A stretch of DNA of 64,000 nucleotides. It comes from Laceyella sacchari. Lineage in GTDB: Bacteria > Bacillota > Bacilli > Thermoactinomycetales > Thermoactinomycetaceae. The stretch is from positions 1,270,738 through 1,334,737 of the forward strand of contig NZ_SMDD01000001.1 of assembly GCF_004343255.1 (NCBI RefSeq), written 5' to 3'. The translations under genes were made by a program, and so were the position numbers. Below are positions 1 to 9,800 of the stretch, in pieces. Position 1 is the stretch's first letter, and each line of letters begins with the position of its first letter. Below the pieces are notes generated by a model. The model did no database searches, was not told where the DNA came from, and was given only the letters and a program-made list of their open reading frames with translations.

Positions 1-425
1 AAATCTTCCGGCTTGCCTAAACCAGCGTAAGCTACTTCAGCGCTAAGACCTTGTTCAGGCGTACTCGGGGAGTAAGTGAAAGTTTTGGCTTCGATGGCTT
101 TATTTTCAGGGGAAAGCAAGGTCAATTCTTGCCCATGGCTAATAAACGTTTTGAACGGGAATTTTTGTATTTTCACATCTAATCCCAATTCGCGAAAACG
201 TTTGGCAATTGCTGCCGCAGTTCGATGTTCCCCTTCCGTTCCGGCGACGCGGGCATTGTCACGGTTGGACATCCACGCGATGTCGCGATATATGCGATCT
301 CCAGATATATTTTGTTGTTTAGCCTTGGCAGGAACAGAAGCTTGTGGAAGGGTGAAAGCAGTCCCAAATACAACCACAGAGGAAAGCAAGAGGGACATAC
401 CTACTTTGAATGTTTTCCTTTTCAT
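1..425 (-). CDS. Secreted M28-type metallopeptidase (partial, 3' end outside window)
   Basis: Only the first 141 codons are visible; the gene runs off the left edge. The ATG at 425 follows AAAAGGTGAT. Residues 1-35 form a signal peptide (basic KRKTFK start, then a hydrophobic run ending near PQASVPAKA). The following stretch, with RDIAWMSNRDNARVAGTEGE and then TAAAIAKRFRELGLDV, is the usual N-terminal part of secreted M28 family zinc aminopeptidases, ahead of the PA insert and the metal-binding domain. The metal ligands lie outside the window, so family assignment rests on the N-terminal pattern only. It would degrade extracellular peptides. Confidence 0.75.
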   Translation of the reverse strand, partial: MKRKTFKVGMSLLLSSVVVFGTAFTLPQASVPAKAKQQNISGDRIYRDIAWMSNRDNARVAGTEGEHRTAAAIAKRFRELGLDVKIQKFPFKTFISHGQELTLLSPENKAIEAKTFTYSPSTPEQGLSAEVAYAGLGKPED

Positions 426-519
426 TCAATATCACCTTTTATTTTTTTATTAACTATATTCTATCAATATTTATAAAACCCTCTCTTGATTATATATTTT
501 AAAATATTATGAATAAAAA

Positions 520-557
520 TAAAAGCGAACGCACAACAGATGTTTGCGCTCGCTTTC
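520..557 (-). terminator. Terminator of the 99-residue gene
   Basis: Imperfect 12-bp stem (AAAGCGAACGCA pairing with TGCGCTCGCTTT) followed, on the minus strand, by a T-rich tail. It sits just after the stop of the gene at 572. Confidence 0.7.
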
Positions 558-571
558 CAGTTAGTGAACCA

Positions 572-871
572 TCAACCCACAATCGTCACATCGCGCGCGG
601 AGACGACCATGCGCTGGGGCGCATTGCCGCGACAGGAAATCAACGTAGCATCTCCATAAGGATTCACATCAGCCACATAGACGCGGAGAGGAGTGACCGA
701 CACTCCACGAATAACAACATTCACAATTTGACCAACGTACATGCGCAATGTTTCCGGGGCGACTCGAAAGGGGGAGCGGGGAGGAAATTGTTCAACATAC
801 CCATCATCGTCTGCATAGACGAATTCATCATCGACTTCCGAGTAATACGGATCATAATCATCATAGTACAT
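572..871 (-). CDS. Hypothetical acidic-Tyr N-terminus protein (99 aa)
   Basis: I do not recognise the family. The first 30 residues are packed with Asp, Glu and Tyr (MYYDDYDPYYSEVDDEF), followed by a beta-rich region (MYVGQIVNVVIRGVSVTPLRVYV) that could be a small barrel. No signal peptide or membrane segment. The ATG at 871 has a good AAAGGAGTG ribosome binding site 8-10 bases upstream, and a terminator follows, so it is a monocistronic gene. The pattern of an acidic Tyr tail plus beta domain is compatible with a small cell-surface, spore or RNA-binding protein, but nothing in the sequence decides this. Confidence 0.7.
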   Translation of the reverse strand: MYYDDYDPYYSEVDDEFVYADDDGYVEQFPPRSPFRVAPETLRMYVGQIVNVVIRGVSVTPLRVYVADVNPYGDATLISCRGNAPQRMVVSARDVTIVG

Positions 872-1027
872 CGTTGGGACTCACTCCTTTTATCCATGAA
901 CCTAGTTCATGATATTCAACACCCCAACCATTTGCGCAATGTTGATTGCCCATAATGACAAGGATGGGTGTTTGTCTATGCAGAACTGTTTATGATGAAA
1001 TAAATTTATTTGCAAAGGGAGAGTGTT

Positions 1028-2887
1028 ATGTTTTTAAAAACAGGCCGAATCATTGCGCTCGTCAGTTGTATCGTGGTCTGCACTGTCTTTTCCAGCTCTG
1101 TTCCCACTCAGGCGTCAGAGACTGACATGCTGGTTCGCGATGGAGCGACCCGGCCCATTTATTCCTATGAAGACGCCATCCGTGAAAAAGGGTATGTGGA
1201 AGCTCCGATGGACAGCGACCACGACGGTGAACCTGACCGCATAGCAATTCAAATCATGCGGCCTAACACAAACAAAAAAGTACCCGTCATTTATGAAATC
1301 AGCCCCTATCGGTCGAGACTTAATGATGTTCCCAACCACAATGTCGATGTTGAATTGCGCCCTGTAAAAGGCAAGCCCATGGCTGAGCCGGATCAAACGC
1401 AGCCGTTTTCTGGTTATTATGATAACTATTTCGTGCCGCGCGGTTATGCCGTCATTTTAGCAGAAAGTGCCGGAACGGGCCTGTCGGGAGGCTGCCCGAC
1501 ATCCGGGGCGCACAACGAGACCATCGGCGCCAAAGCAGTGATCGATTGGCTAAATGGACGAGCCAAAGCGTTTGACGAAAGTGGAAAACCAATGGTTGCT
1601 GACTGGACCACCGGCAATGTCGGGATGATTGGCGTTTCATATAATGGAACCTTGCCTAATGCCGTTGCCGCCACCGGTGTGAAAGGACTAAAAACCATTG
1701 TTCCCATCGCCGCCATTAGCAGTTGGTATGATTATTACCGGGCCAACGGAGCCGTGGTAGCACCAGGCGGTTATCAAGGTGAAGACGCCGATGTGTTGGC
1801 AAAAGCCGTCTTGACCAGGAAAAACCCCTCCGTCTGCCAGGAAATCATTTCATCTTTGGAGCGATTGCAAGATCGGGTGACCGGTGATATGAATGCTTTT
1901 TGGCATGAACGGGATTATGTTAAACATGCCAGTAGAGTGAAGGCCAGTGTATTTGTGGTGCATGGCTTGAACGACTGGAACGTAAAAACCAAACAATTTG
2001 CCAGATGGTGGAATGCTTTGGCCAAGCACAAAGTTCCGCGAAAAATTTGGTTGCATCAAGGTGGGCACCTCAATCCGTTCAGTTTTCAACAACAAGCGTG
2101 GTTATCTGCCTTGCATCGTTGGTTTGATTATTGGTTGTATGAGATTCCCAATGGAATCATGAAGGAGCCAATGGTCAGGATCGAACGCGCTCCGGGCAGT
2201 TGGGAACAACATGCCACTTGGCCTGACAAAAAAGCCGAAAAGGTGCGGATGCCGCTTGATGCGGGAGGAAAATTGGGGAAGCAAAGCCAAGGCCAACCCA
2301 AGCGCTTGGAAACCTTGATCGATGATCCCAATCGCACAGCTGAACAACTGGCCTCCAATCCGGAATCACCATCCCCCAACCGCTTAGCTTATTTGGGAGA
2401 TCCTTTACAAAAAGACCTCCGTATCAGCGGAACACCGAAAATCCGGATTCGCGCCAGCATTGATCGGCCTGTCGCCAATCTTACCGCGTTGTTGGTGGAT
2501 TATGGGACGGACACCCGGGTAGACTACCAAAAAGGATTAGCACGGACGGATCAGCGCATCTGCTACGGCCAAGGGATTCCGGGTGATGATGGATGCGCTT
2601 ACCTATACCAGCATCAGACCCATGTCTCTTCTTTTGAAATTGTAACCCGCGGCTGGTTAGATCCACAGAACCGCATCTCTGACAGCAAAGCCAAACCAGT
2701 AATTCCCGGAAAAGAATACACCTTTGAGTGGGATTTGCAAGCTGATGATTATGTGTTCAAAAAAGGTCACCGCATTGGCGTCGTGTTGATGTCAAGTGAT
2801 CATGACTTTACCATTCGACCTACGGGCGGGACGAAGATCACGATTAACCCCGCAAAAAGCCAACTCATTCTGCCTGTGGTGAAGTGA
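1028..2887 (+). CDS. Secreted CocE/NonD family (S15 Xaa-Pro dipeptidyl-peptidase type) serine hydrolase
   Basis: 619 residues, exported by an N-terminal signal peptide (hydrophobic run then PTQAS). The alpha/beta-hydrolase core carries the nucleophile elbow GVSYNG (Ser204), an acid in HGLNDW (Asp316) and the catalytic His in HQGGH (His347). The C-terminal third is the jelly-roll domain of X-Pro dipeptidyl-peptidases. Substrates in this family are Xaa-Pro peptides or esters such as cocaine and cephalosporin esters; which one applies here is not visible. The ATG at 1028 was chosen over an upstream in-frame TTG at 1010 because AAAGGGAG lies 7 bases before it. Likely extracellular peptide use. 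Confidence 0.88.
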   Translation: MFLKTGRIIALVSCIVVCTVFSSSVPTQASETDMLVRDGATRPIYSYEDAIREKGYVEAPMDSDHDGEPDRIAIQIMRPNTNKKVPVIYEISPYRSRLNDVPNHNVDVELRPVKGKPMAEPDQTQPFSGYYDNYFVPRGYAVILAESAGTGLSGGCPTSGAHNETIGAKAVIDWLNGRAKAFDESGKPMVADWTTGNVGMIGVSYNGTLPNAVAATGVKGLKTIVPIAAISSWYDYYRANGAVVAPGGYQGEDADVLAKAVLTRKNPSVCQEIISSLERLQDRVTGDMNAFWHERDYVKHASRVKASVFVVHGLNDWNVKTKQFARWWNALAKHKVPRKIWLHQGGHLNPFSFQQQAWLSALHRWFDYWLYEIPNGIMKEPMVRIERAPGSWEQHATWPDKKAEKVRMPLDAGGKLGKQSQGQPKRLETLIDDPNRTAEQLASNPESPSPNRLAYLGDPLQKDLRISGTPKIRIRASIDRPVANLTALLVDYGTDTRVDYQKGLARTDQRICYGQGIPGDDGCAYLYQHQTHVSSFEIVTRGWLDPQNRISDSKAKPVIPGKEYTFEWDLQADDYVFKKGHRIGVVLMSSDHDFTIRPTGGTKITINPAKSQLILPVVK

Positions 2888-2957
2888 AGGAGCGGTTCCC
2901 GCGGATATAGCGAAAACACACCGGGCATCCTACCTCCAAAAAGGAGGGATGGCAACC

Positions 2958-3113
2958 ATGTCCAAAAAGCAAGCGAAAGACAACAATGGGCAACGGAAAG
3001 TAAAAGTGAGCGGTGGCGAAGGGCGTAATGGCCGGTTGAGCCAGTTTAAAAATCATACACAACCAGGTGATCCTTACGCTCGCGATTATATGTCCCGTTC
3101 GGATGAGACCTGA
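2958..3113 (+). CDS. Small basic hydrophilic protein (51 aa), unknown
   Basis: A short gene: MSKKQAKDNNGQRK, then a Gly/Lys/Arg-rich middle, ending GDPYARDYMSRSDET. AAGGAGG at 2941 gives 10 bases of spacing to the ATG at 2958; an in-frame ATG at 2949 is too close to that site. A perfect hairpin terminator follows directly. Composition (no Cys, few hydrophobics) suggests an unstructured polypeptide; small proteins of this look occur among spore-associated proteins of Bacillales, which is only a suggestion. It lies 70 bases after the S15 hydrolase and may be co-transcribed with it. Confidence 0.65.
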   Translation: MSKKQAKDNNGQRKVKVSGGEGRNGRLSQFKNHTQPGDPYARDYMSRSDET

Positions 3114-3120
3114 AACCAAA

Positions 3121-3157
3121 CAAAAACAGGCCAGCAATTCCAATGGCCTGTTTTTGT
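3121..3157 (+). terminator. Rho-independent terminator
   Basis: 13-bp perfect stem (CAAAAACAGGCCA / TGGCCTGTTTTTG) with a 10-base loop and T tail, just after the small gene at 2958. Confidence 0.85.
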
Positions 3158-3207
3158 TTGCGAACCGCGAAGTAGGATTAGTCTTTGAAAGAAGGCAGAG
3201 AGGGGAA

Positions 3208-3489
3208 TTGGAGCAAAACCGATGGGAAGTCATTCGGACTTTCTTCACTGCTAATGGGAAGCTGATATATCTCCCGGCAAAACATAAGAAAAAGCTGATG
3301 GTGTTGGAATATCTCGTCAAAGACTTGAAAGTCGGTGTAAAATATCCAGAAAATGAACTGAATGAATACATTAAAAAGTTTCACGATGATTATGCGACGA
3401 TTCGGCGTGAATTAATCATCAACCATTTCATGTATCGGGAAAACGGTATCTACGAATTGAATCCGCCTGACATGTGGAGAACGTTTTAG
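3208..3489 (+). CDS. DUF2087 domain protein
   Basis: About 93 residues matching the DUF2087 pattern: a short N-terminal helix, FFTANGKLIYLPAKHKKK, a central helix, then YATIRRELIINHFMYRENG and YELNP. DUF2087 domains are winged-helix-like and are usually found alone or at the C-terminus of small regulators; a paralogue with the same C-terminal domain is encoded at 45409. The reading frame is open upstream to 3067, but that part overlaps the terminator of the previous gene; a TTG at 3208 after AGAGAGGGG is the most sensible start, though the spacing is tight, so the 5' end is uncertain. Confidence 0.7.
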   Translation: MEQNRWEVIRTFFTANGKLIYLPAKHKKKLMVLEYLVKDLKVGVKYPENELNEYIKKFHDDYATIRRELIINHFMYRENGIYELNPPDMWRTF

Positions 3490-3548
3490 ATGGGACTGAT
3501 TGGGTCTTATGATTCTCTCGGGTCGGCATTACTCACAAAGAATCCGGA

Positions 3549-3725
3549 TTATTCATCCGGATTCTCCAGTTCTTCAATCAGCTCTTCAAAATCAGCGATG
3601 AGGTTGCTCAAGGTGTATGATTTATCATGATTCATGGCATCCAACCGATCGGCTGCACGGTGGAGGATCTGATTCGCTTGCTTCAAGTCCTGAATGGACA
3701 GATCCAAATGATAACGTTTGTCCAC
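3549..3725 (-). CDS. Hypothetical helical protein (58 aa)
   Basis: VDKRYHLDLSIQDLKQANQI and a Glu-rich C-terminus (FEELIEELENPDE) predict a compact helical protein of unknown function. The GTG at 3725 is preceded by AGGAGGTG with 7-base spacing, a much better start than the ATG at 3773. A 9-bp inverted repeat (AATCCGGAT) covers the stop codon and could act as a terminator. No recognised family. Confidence 0.6.
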   Translation of the reverse strand: MDKRYHLDLSIQDLKQANQILHRAADRLDAMNHDKSYTLSNLIADFEELIEELENPDE

Positions 3726-3790
3726 GGGAAAACACCTCCTATGCATAGTGTTTGAAAAGAGTCCATGTATCAATATACCATAACTTTCCT

Positions 3791-3820
3791 AAACAAAACC
3801 CCCAAGACTTTATGGCCATG
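3791..3820. repeat. Degraded copy of the 4433-4462 terminator repeat
   Basis: ACCCCCA followed by GACTTTATGGCCATG is shared almost base for base with 4433-4462, in direct orientation, flanking the DinB gene. Here the right arm of the hairpin is lost (TGATAAAA instead of TGGGGG). Confidence 0.6.
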
Positions 3821-3828
3821 ATAAAAAT

Positions 3829-4365
3829 CTATTTGCTCTGAAGAATGCCCAGATATGCTTTCCAAGGCCCTACCTCATCATGATAATGCTTGGCCATCAC
3901 CCTGACAATTTGCTGGACGTGACTAAGGTCGTGGACAGCCCAAGTTGCCAGCAATTCCCGCAGGGTGACAACGCCAAGCTCAGGATGTTTACCAGTGCGA
4001 TTCAAATCATGCTCCGTTAGAACCATCGTTTTTAAGGTTCGCACATTTTTGTTCCGGACGGCTTCGAATTCATCGAGAAGGGTTTCGAGTGACTTATGCC
4101 GGTTTACATGAAGATGGGCAGTGCGGTCAAAGGGGACAAACGTTTTTTCATCCCCATCACCGACTATAATCTGAATGCGTTGGATCCAGTCCGTTTTTTC
4201 ACCATGGATTAGGTGACCCAACACTTCAAAAGGCGACCATGTTCCTTCCCCTTCATTGCAGTGAATCCAGGCATCTGGCAATCCTTCCAACATCTGACGC
4301 AATACTTTTGGTGTTCTGGCAAGAATATTTGTAACATCATCCAATTGAAAGCTTGCGCGTTCCAT
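3829..4365 (-). CDS. DinB-family (YfiT/DinB fold) putative metal-dependent enzyme
   Basis: 178 residues with the DinB four-helix pattern: WSPFEVLGHLIHGE near residue 50-62 and WAVHDLSHVQQIVRVMAKHY near the C-terminus supply the His ligands (HLIH region and HDLSH) of the usual divalent metal site. In the family, members act as metal-dependent hydrolases or thiol S-transferases (bacillithiol related); the activity of this one is unknown. The ATG at 4365 follows AAAGGGG by 8 bases; an upstream GTG at 4383 would lie inside that site. Flanked by a direct repeat (3791 and 4433), suggesting past rearrangement at this locus. Confidence 0.8.
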   Translation of the reverse strand: MERASFQLDDVTNILARTPKVLRQMLEGLPDAWIHCNEGEGTWSPFEVLGHLIHGEKTDWIQRIQIIVGDGDEKTFVPFDRTAHLHVNRHKSLETLLDEFEAVRNKNVRTLKTMVLTEHDLNRTGKHPELGVVTLRELLATWAVHDLSHVQQIVRVMAKHYHDEVGPWKAYLGILQSK

Positions 4366-4432
4366 GAACAAAGCCCCTTTCACTGTTCCTTGCAGCTATC
4401 ATATCAGATAACGAGCCAAAGTCCATCTGTCG

Positions 4433-4462
4433 ACAAACAACCCCCATGACTTTATGGCCATG
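4433..4462. repeat. Intact partner of the DinB-flanking direct repeat
   Basis: Shares GACTTTATGGCCATG plus the preceding C run with 3791-3820; this copy forms the working hairpin terminator. Confidence 0.6.
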
Positions 4463-4472
4463 GGGGTTTTGT
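4440..4472 (-). terminator. Terminator after MGT-type glycosyltransferase
   Basis: CCCCCATG ... CATGGGGG hairpin with T-rich flanks on both strands; it serves the glycosyltransferase on the minus strand. Confidence 0.7.
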
Positions 4473-5618
4473 TTATCTATAAGATTTGACATACTCTTGC
4501 AGGAGAGTGACTGCTCGTGCTGGTCCACCTGCCACCAATAATTCTTTTTTCATTTGGGCCAAGTTTTGTTTGATCGAAGACTCTGTGCGTGCGACATCGA
4601 CAGCTTCCCGCAGCGTTTCCACTGACACGTCAGAAGGTGAGAGCGTTGTACCCAGTCCCAGCTTTTTGATGCGTTCGGCTACTAAAGGTTGATCGGAGCT
4701 TTGTGGAATCACAATAGGAGGTACCTCATACCATAATGACTCCATGGTGGAATTCATGCCACCGTGTGTAATAAACACTTGGGCCTGTTTTAGTACTTCT
4801 AATTGCGGGACAAAGTTGCGGATGATGAAGTTATTAGGTGTTGGTTCCAATGACTCAATGTTCGTTCCCGGACCGACGTTCATGATCACTTGCCATTCGG
4901 TATCAGCAAATGCTTCCATGCATGTGAGATAAAATGAGGTATTGGAAAGAATGGAACCTAAAGAGATGTACATGATGGGGCGATCAGGATCTAACGTGGT
5001 GCCTAAGTCAGGTTGGGTTGGCCGCTCGGTGATCTGTGGACCGACAAAGGCGAAGTGATTGCCAAGAGACTCAGAATTCGGTTGGAATATTTTAGGGATC
5101 ATGACAAGATTAAGACCATCATTGGCACAAAAAAACTCGCGTATTTTTGCCATGACTGCCTCATCGTTTACGATGCGGGCTCTCTGTTTCATGAACACCG
5201 AGTCTTCTGTCATTGCAAAGCTGCTGAAATAAGCGACCGAGGGAATTTGGAGAGATTTCAGCAGTTCTTTGGCCCAAACGCACATATGGTCATACACGAT
5301 CAGGTCTGTGTCTACTCTGACGAGAGGCTCAAGCAGTTCGTGTGCCTGCTCTTTCTGTGATTGAAGAATCTGCAAGGATAACTTCATAAACTTGTCCGGA
5401 TCATTAAGCATGGAGATACCATGTTCCTTGACAACATGCCCCAGGCTGAATTTTTCAGGAATCGGTTGATATTCCGCACCGACCGCTTCCACGGCATTCC
5501 GGAATTCGGGTATTGTAAAAAAAATCGCGCGCTCACCGCGACGCACCAACTCTTTGGCTATAGCAAGACTAGGATTCATATGTCCATGGGCAGATTGGAT
5601 TAAAAAAAGTACTTTCAT
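4473..5618 (-). CDS. MGT-family (macrolide-type) UDP-glycosyltransferase
   Basis: 381-residue GT-B enzyme of GT1 family. The N-terminal domain begins MKVLFLIQSAHGHMNPSLAI, with the acceptor-side His in GHMNP. The C-terminal nucleotide-sugar site has the pattern HGGMNSTMESLWYEVPPIVI followed by DQPLVAERI, the bacterial counterpart of the PSPG box. Homologues (YjiC, YojK, YdhE types) glucosylate macrolides, flavonoids or other lipophilic aglycones, often for detoxification; the acceptor here cannot be read. The ATG at 5618 follows AGAAGGTG; an ATG 33 bases upstream adds residues that do not fit the family. Confidence 0.85.
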   Translation of the reverse strand: MKVLFLIQSAHGHMNPSLAIAKELVRRGERAIFFTIPEFRNAVEAVGAEYQPIPEKFSLGHVVKEHGISMLNDPDKFMKLSLQILQSQKEQAHELLEPLVRVDTDLIVYDHMCVWAKELLKSLQIPSVAYFSSFAMTEDSVFMKQRARIVNDEAVMAKIREFFCANDGLNLVMIPKIFQPNSESLGNHFAFVGPQITERPTQPDLGTTLDPDRPIMYISLGSILSNTSFYLTCMEAFADTEWQVIMNVGPGTNIESLEPTPNNFIIRNFVPQLEVLKQAQVFITHGGMNSTMESLWYEVPPIVIPQSSDQPLVAERIKKLGLGTTLSPSDVSVETLREAVDVARTESSIKQNLAQMKKELLVAGGPARAVTLLQEYVKSYR

Positions 5619-5754
5619 CCGACACACCTTCTTATCAGTGAAATTTGACACTAAAAAGTTAATATTTACCTTTGCCCTACACGATTAGATTATATGACCC
5701 GGTTGGTGGGTTCAATGAATATCTACTGAACATTCCGTATCCAAAAAGTAAACA

Positions 5755-5788
5755 CCCCGCATTCTCCGCTCGCCCGAAGAATGCGGGT
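5755..5788 (-). terminator. Terminator of gltC
   Basis: 9-bp stem CCCGCATTC / GAATGCGGG with a T-rich tail on the minus strand, immediately after the gltC stop. Confidence 0.65.
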
Positions 5789-5792
5789 TCAT

Positions 5793-6698
5793 CTAAAGAC
5801 TAAACTGGTTTAACATGCTGAAGAACTCACCGATAAAGTCATAAAACAATTGTTCGGAAGGAGGCAATTTACGCTTTTTGGGAATAATTACGCCCACAGT
5901 CCGGGCTAATTCCGGTTCGCTGATGGGAATTTTGACGGTATCGCGCGGAGTGCTGTCGATCAAAGTGACTTCTGGCAACAACGTCACCCCGAGACCGGTA
6001 GCGACCAAACCTTTGATGGCATCAATGTCTTCCCCCTCGAAAGCCACTTTGGGCTGGAACCCCATTTGATGGCAAGCGTTGGCCACCAATTGGTACAGCA
6101 CAAAACCTTTGGGAAACAAGACAAACGACTCATCTTTGAGCTGGCTCAGTCGTAGAGCAGGATAGTCGGCAAGCGGATGGTGAGATGGCAACAACGCAAC
6201 GATCTTGTCAGAAAAAAAGATATGGCCTTCCACTTCTTTTACATCCGTGGGCACTGGGGCGATAAAGGCGATATCTACTTCGCCGTTGATAACGGAGTCG
6301 ATGAGATGATGATACGCGCCTTGCTTGAGTTGAAACCCGATGTTGGGATATTTTGCCCGAAAAGCGGAAATAACCGTGGGCAGGATATAGGCGGCCAAGC
6401 TACTCGGAAACCCCAGGCGGATAGAACCTTTGGCCGGATCGAGATATTCTTCGATTTCTTGTTTGGCTTTTTCTATCTCTCGCAAAGCCTTTTGCGCATG
6501 GGTGAGGAATATCTTGCCCAAAGGCGTCAATTTCACATTTCGACCTTCCCGAGTGAAGAGGGCAACCCCCAATTCCGACTCCAGATTGGCGATTTGCCGG
6601 CTGACCGCTGACTGCGCTACATGAAGGGCGTGTGCAGCCTCAGTCACATGCTCGCGCTTGGCGACTTCAATGAAATATTGAATTTGTCTTAACTCCAT
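5793..6698 (-). CDS. gltC: LysR-type activator of glutamate synthase, GltC
   Basis: 301 residues, very close in pattern to Bacillus GltC: N-terminal winged helix MELRQIQYFIEVAKREHVTE with HVAQSAVSRQIANLE, then EYLDPAKGSIRLGFPSSLAA and a periplasmic-binding-like effector domain with EGEDIDAIKGLVATGLGVTL. GltC activates gltAB in response to 2-oxoglutarate and glutamate. Its divergent placement next to gltB is the classical arrangement. The ATG at 6698 follows GGGGGAGGGG; the upstream ATG at 6725 would place that purine run inside the coding region. A palindrome at 6735 is a probable autoregulatory site. Confidence 0.93.
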   Translation of the reverse strand: MELRQIQYFIEVAKREHVTEAAHALHVAQSAVSRQIANLESELGVALFTREGRNVKLTPLGKIFLTHAQKALREIEKAKQEIEEYLDPAKGSIRLGFPSSLAAYILPTVISAFRAKYPNIGFQLKQGAYHHLIDSVINGEVDIAFIAPVPTDVKEVEGHIFFSDKIVALLPSHHPLADYPALRLSQLKDESFVLFPKGFVLYQLVANACHQMGFQPKVAFEGEDIDAIKGLVATGLGVTLLPEVTLIDSTPRDTVKIPISEPELARTVGVIIPKKRKLPPSEQLFYDFIGEFFSMLNQFSL

Positions 6699-6734
6699 CC
6701 CAGCCCCTCCCCCTTTTTTATCCATCTCAATATG

Positions 6735-6749
6735 CGATTAATTTAATCG
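6735..6749. promoter_or_regulatory. Palindrome in the gltC-gltB intergenic region (candidate LysR box)
   Basis: CGATTAA-T-TTAATCG is a perfect 7-1-7 palindrome, 37 bases upstream of gltC and about 110 bases upstream of gltB. LysR regulators bind interrupted palindromes in exactly this position. At 6761-6778 lies TGTTAATATAATTATACA, which has TGT...ACA ends like a TnrA site but one base too long; I do not call it. Confidence 0.5.
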
Positions 6750-6857
6750 GAAATATATATTGTTAATATAATTATACAAATATAAAATGACAATACATCT
6801 TAACGTGATATTTCCTGACAAGGGCGCCAAAACCAAATCTTCACAAGGGAGTGAAGA

Positions 6858-9800
6858 ATGATGAGTCATAATCATACAGAGTTGCCAAGAAAACAAGGGC
6901 TTTATGACCCCGCATTCGAACATGACGCTTGCGGCATCGGATTTGTGGCCAATCTGAAGGCAAAAGCCTCCCATGACATCGTTGAAAAAGGATTGCATAT
7001 CTTGTGCCAGCTGACCCACCGCGGCGGGGAAAATCACGCAACGGGAGACGGATCGGGTATCATGGTGCAAATCCCGCACCAATTCTTAAAGAACCAGTGC
7101 GCTAAGATCGGCATCTCGTTACCGGAGGCAGGGCAATATGGAGTTGGCATGTTGTTTTTGCCGCATGAGCCGTCACTTCGCACCGCGTATGAAGAGAAAT
7201 TGGAGCGAATCGCGACGGAGGAAGGGCAAACCTTGCTAGGGTGGAGAACGGTACCGGTGAATCATCAGAACATTGGAGAAACGGCTCGAAAAACACAACC
7301 GGTGATACGCCAAGTCTTCATTGCAAACAGCCAAGGATTGGACCCATTGGCTTTTGAACGGAAACTTTATGTGATTCGCAAGCGAATGGAGCGGGAAGCA
7401 GGAGAAGATTTTTATGCAGCTACGCTGTCCAGCCGCACCCTCGTATATAAAGGATTGTTGACTCCCTCGCAGTTGGGTGAATTTTACCCCGATTTGCAGG
7501 ACTCACTATTTGCATCCGCCTTCTCGATGGTACACAACCGCTTCAGCACCAACACCTTTCCGAGTTGGAAGCGGGCACACCCCAACCGATACTTGTTGCA
7601 CAATGGCGAAATCAATACATTGCGCGGGAATGTGAATTGGATGCTCGCCAGGGAAAAGATGTTTCAATCGGATGTCTTCGGGCAGGATTTGGACAAGATT
7701 TTCCCTGTATTGGACATGGAGGGTACCGATTCGTCGATTTTGGACAATTGCTTTGAATTCATGACCTTATCCGGGCGATCTTTAGCTCACACCGCAATGA
7801 TGATGATCCCCGAACCTTGGGAACATGATGGGCAAATGAGTGAAGCGCGGCGTTCCTTTTACGCTTATCACAGTTGCCTGATGGAGCAGTGGGACGGCCC
7901 TACCGCCATCGCTTTCACGGATGGTACCCAGATCGGCGCCTTATTGGATCGCAATGGCCTCCGTCCGGCGAGATATTACGTCACTTCTGATGATCTGGTG
8001 ATTTTCTCCTCTGAAGTCGGTGTAGTGGACGTGCCTGAAGAGAAAGTGGTGCGCAAAGCCCGTTTGCAACCGGGGCGCATGTTGTTGGTGAGTTTGGATG
8101 AGGGGCGCATCATTGATGATGAAGAATTGAAAGAGCGAATTGCAGCGGAAGCGCCATATGGTGAGTGGTTGCGTCAGCATATGGTCAAGTTGAACGACCT
8201 GCCGGGGCCATCGGAAGTCAAAGAGCTTGCTACAGATGAACTTGTGCGTTTACAAAAAGCTTTTGGTTATACCTATGAGGAGATAACTAAAAATCTGGCG
8301 CCCATGGTGACAGAAGGAAAAGACCCTGTCGGCGCAATGGGGAGCGATACTCCGCTTGCCGTCCTGTCTGATCGACCACAACTATTGTACAACTATTTCA
8401 AACAATCTTTCGCCCAAGTCACCAATCCGCCCATCGATGCTATTCGTGAACAATGTGTTACCTCCACGACAACGCTACTTGGTGCGGAAGGCAATCTGTT
8501 GAAGCCTTCGCCGACTCATTGTCGCCGTATCCGACTGTCTACCCCCATCCTTGCCGATGAAGAGTTAGGCAGACTGGCCGGCAACACCCATCCGGCATTT
8601 AAAACAGCTTCCCTGTCAATGTTGTTTCCCGTGTCCAGACAGCATGAGTTGGCGGAGGTATTGGATGAATTATTTAACCATGCGGATGCAGCGATCGATG
8701 AAGGGGCTACCTTGCTAATCCTCACAGATCGAGGAGTAAATGAAGAACATGCGGCTATTCCGGCATTGCTTGCCGTCAGCGGTTTGCATCATCATTTGGT
8801 GCGCAGAGGAACGAGAACCAAAGTGAGCTTGCTTGTTGAATCAGCAGAACCGCGTGATGTGCATCAGTTGGCTATGTTGCTTGGATATGGAGCAGATGCG
8901 ATCAATCCGTACCTTGCCATCGCCACTTACAAACAGATGATCCAGGATGGTGCATTGCCTGGGATCACCTATGCAGAAGCAGTGCGTCGCTATATTACGA
9001 CTGCGACGGAAGGCATAGTAAAAGTGATGTCCAAAATGGGTATTTCCACCATCCAAAGTTATCGCGGGGCACAGATTTTTGAGGCGATCGGCATTGGCAA
9101 AAAGGTAATTGACACTTACTTCACCCGTACTTCTTCACAAATCGGCGGAATTCAACTGGATGTGATCGCGCAAGAAACCGTGATGCGCCATGCCCAAGCA
9201 TTCGATCCGCATGGTGAATCATCGTTGGAAGCAGGAAGCGATCTACAATGGCGTCGCAACGGGGAACCCCATGCCTATAATCCGCTGACGATCCACACCC
9301 TGCAACAAGCGTGCCGCCGCAATGACTATGCGTTGTTTAAGAAATTCACGCAAATGGCCAACGATGAACATTTACTCTTCCTACGGAGTTTATTTGCATT
9401 CAAATCAAACCAGCCATCTATTCCGATTGAAGAAGTAGAACCGGTCGAATCGATTGTGCGTCGCTTCAAGACCGGGGCCATGTCATACGGCGCTTTGAGC
9501 CAAGAGGCACATGAGGCGTTGGCGATCGCGATGAATCGTCTCGGAGGCAAAAGCAACAGCGGGGAAGGTGGCGAAGACCCTCGCCGGTATCAAGTGGATG
9601 CCAATGGCGATTCACGACGCAGCGCAATCAAACAGGTGGCCTCAGGGCGGTTTGGTGTCAACAGCCATTATTTGGTCAACGCAGATGAGATACAAATCAA
9701 GATGGCGCAAGGGGCCAAACCGGGCGAAGGCGGACAATTGCCGGGCAACAAGGTGTACCCATGGATCGCGGAAGTGCGCGGTTCCACTGTAGGAGTAGGG

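Noticed and set aside
76-453. Open frame on the plus strand, 125 codons
   Set aside because: It is antisense to the M28 peptidase gene, which has a signal peptide, ribosome binding site and family pattern.
509-955. 148-codon plus-strand frame
   Set aside because: Overlaps and opposes the 572-871 gene and spans its terminator; composition is His/Ile/Arg-rich as expected for a shadow frame.
6761-6778. TnrA-like site before gltB
   Set aside because: The TGT...ACA halves are one base too far apart and internal positions do not match the TnrA consensus.
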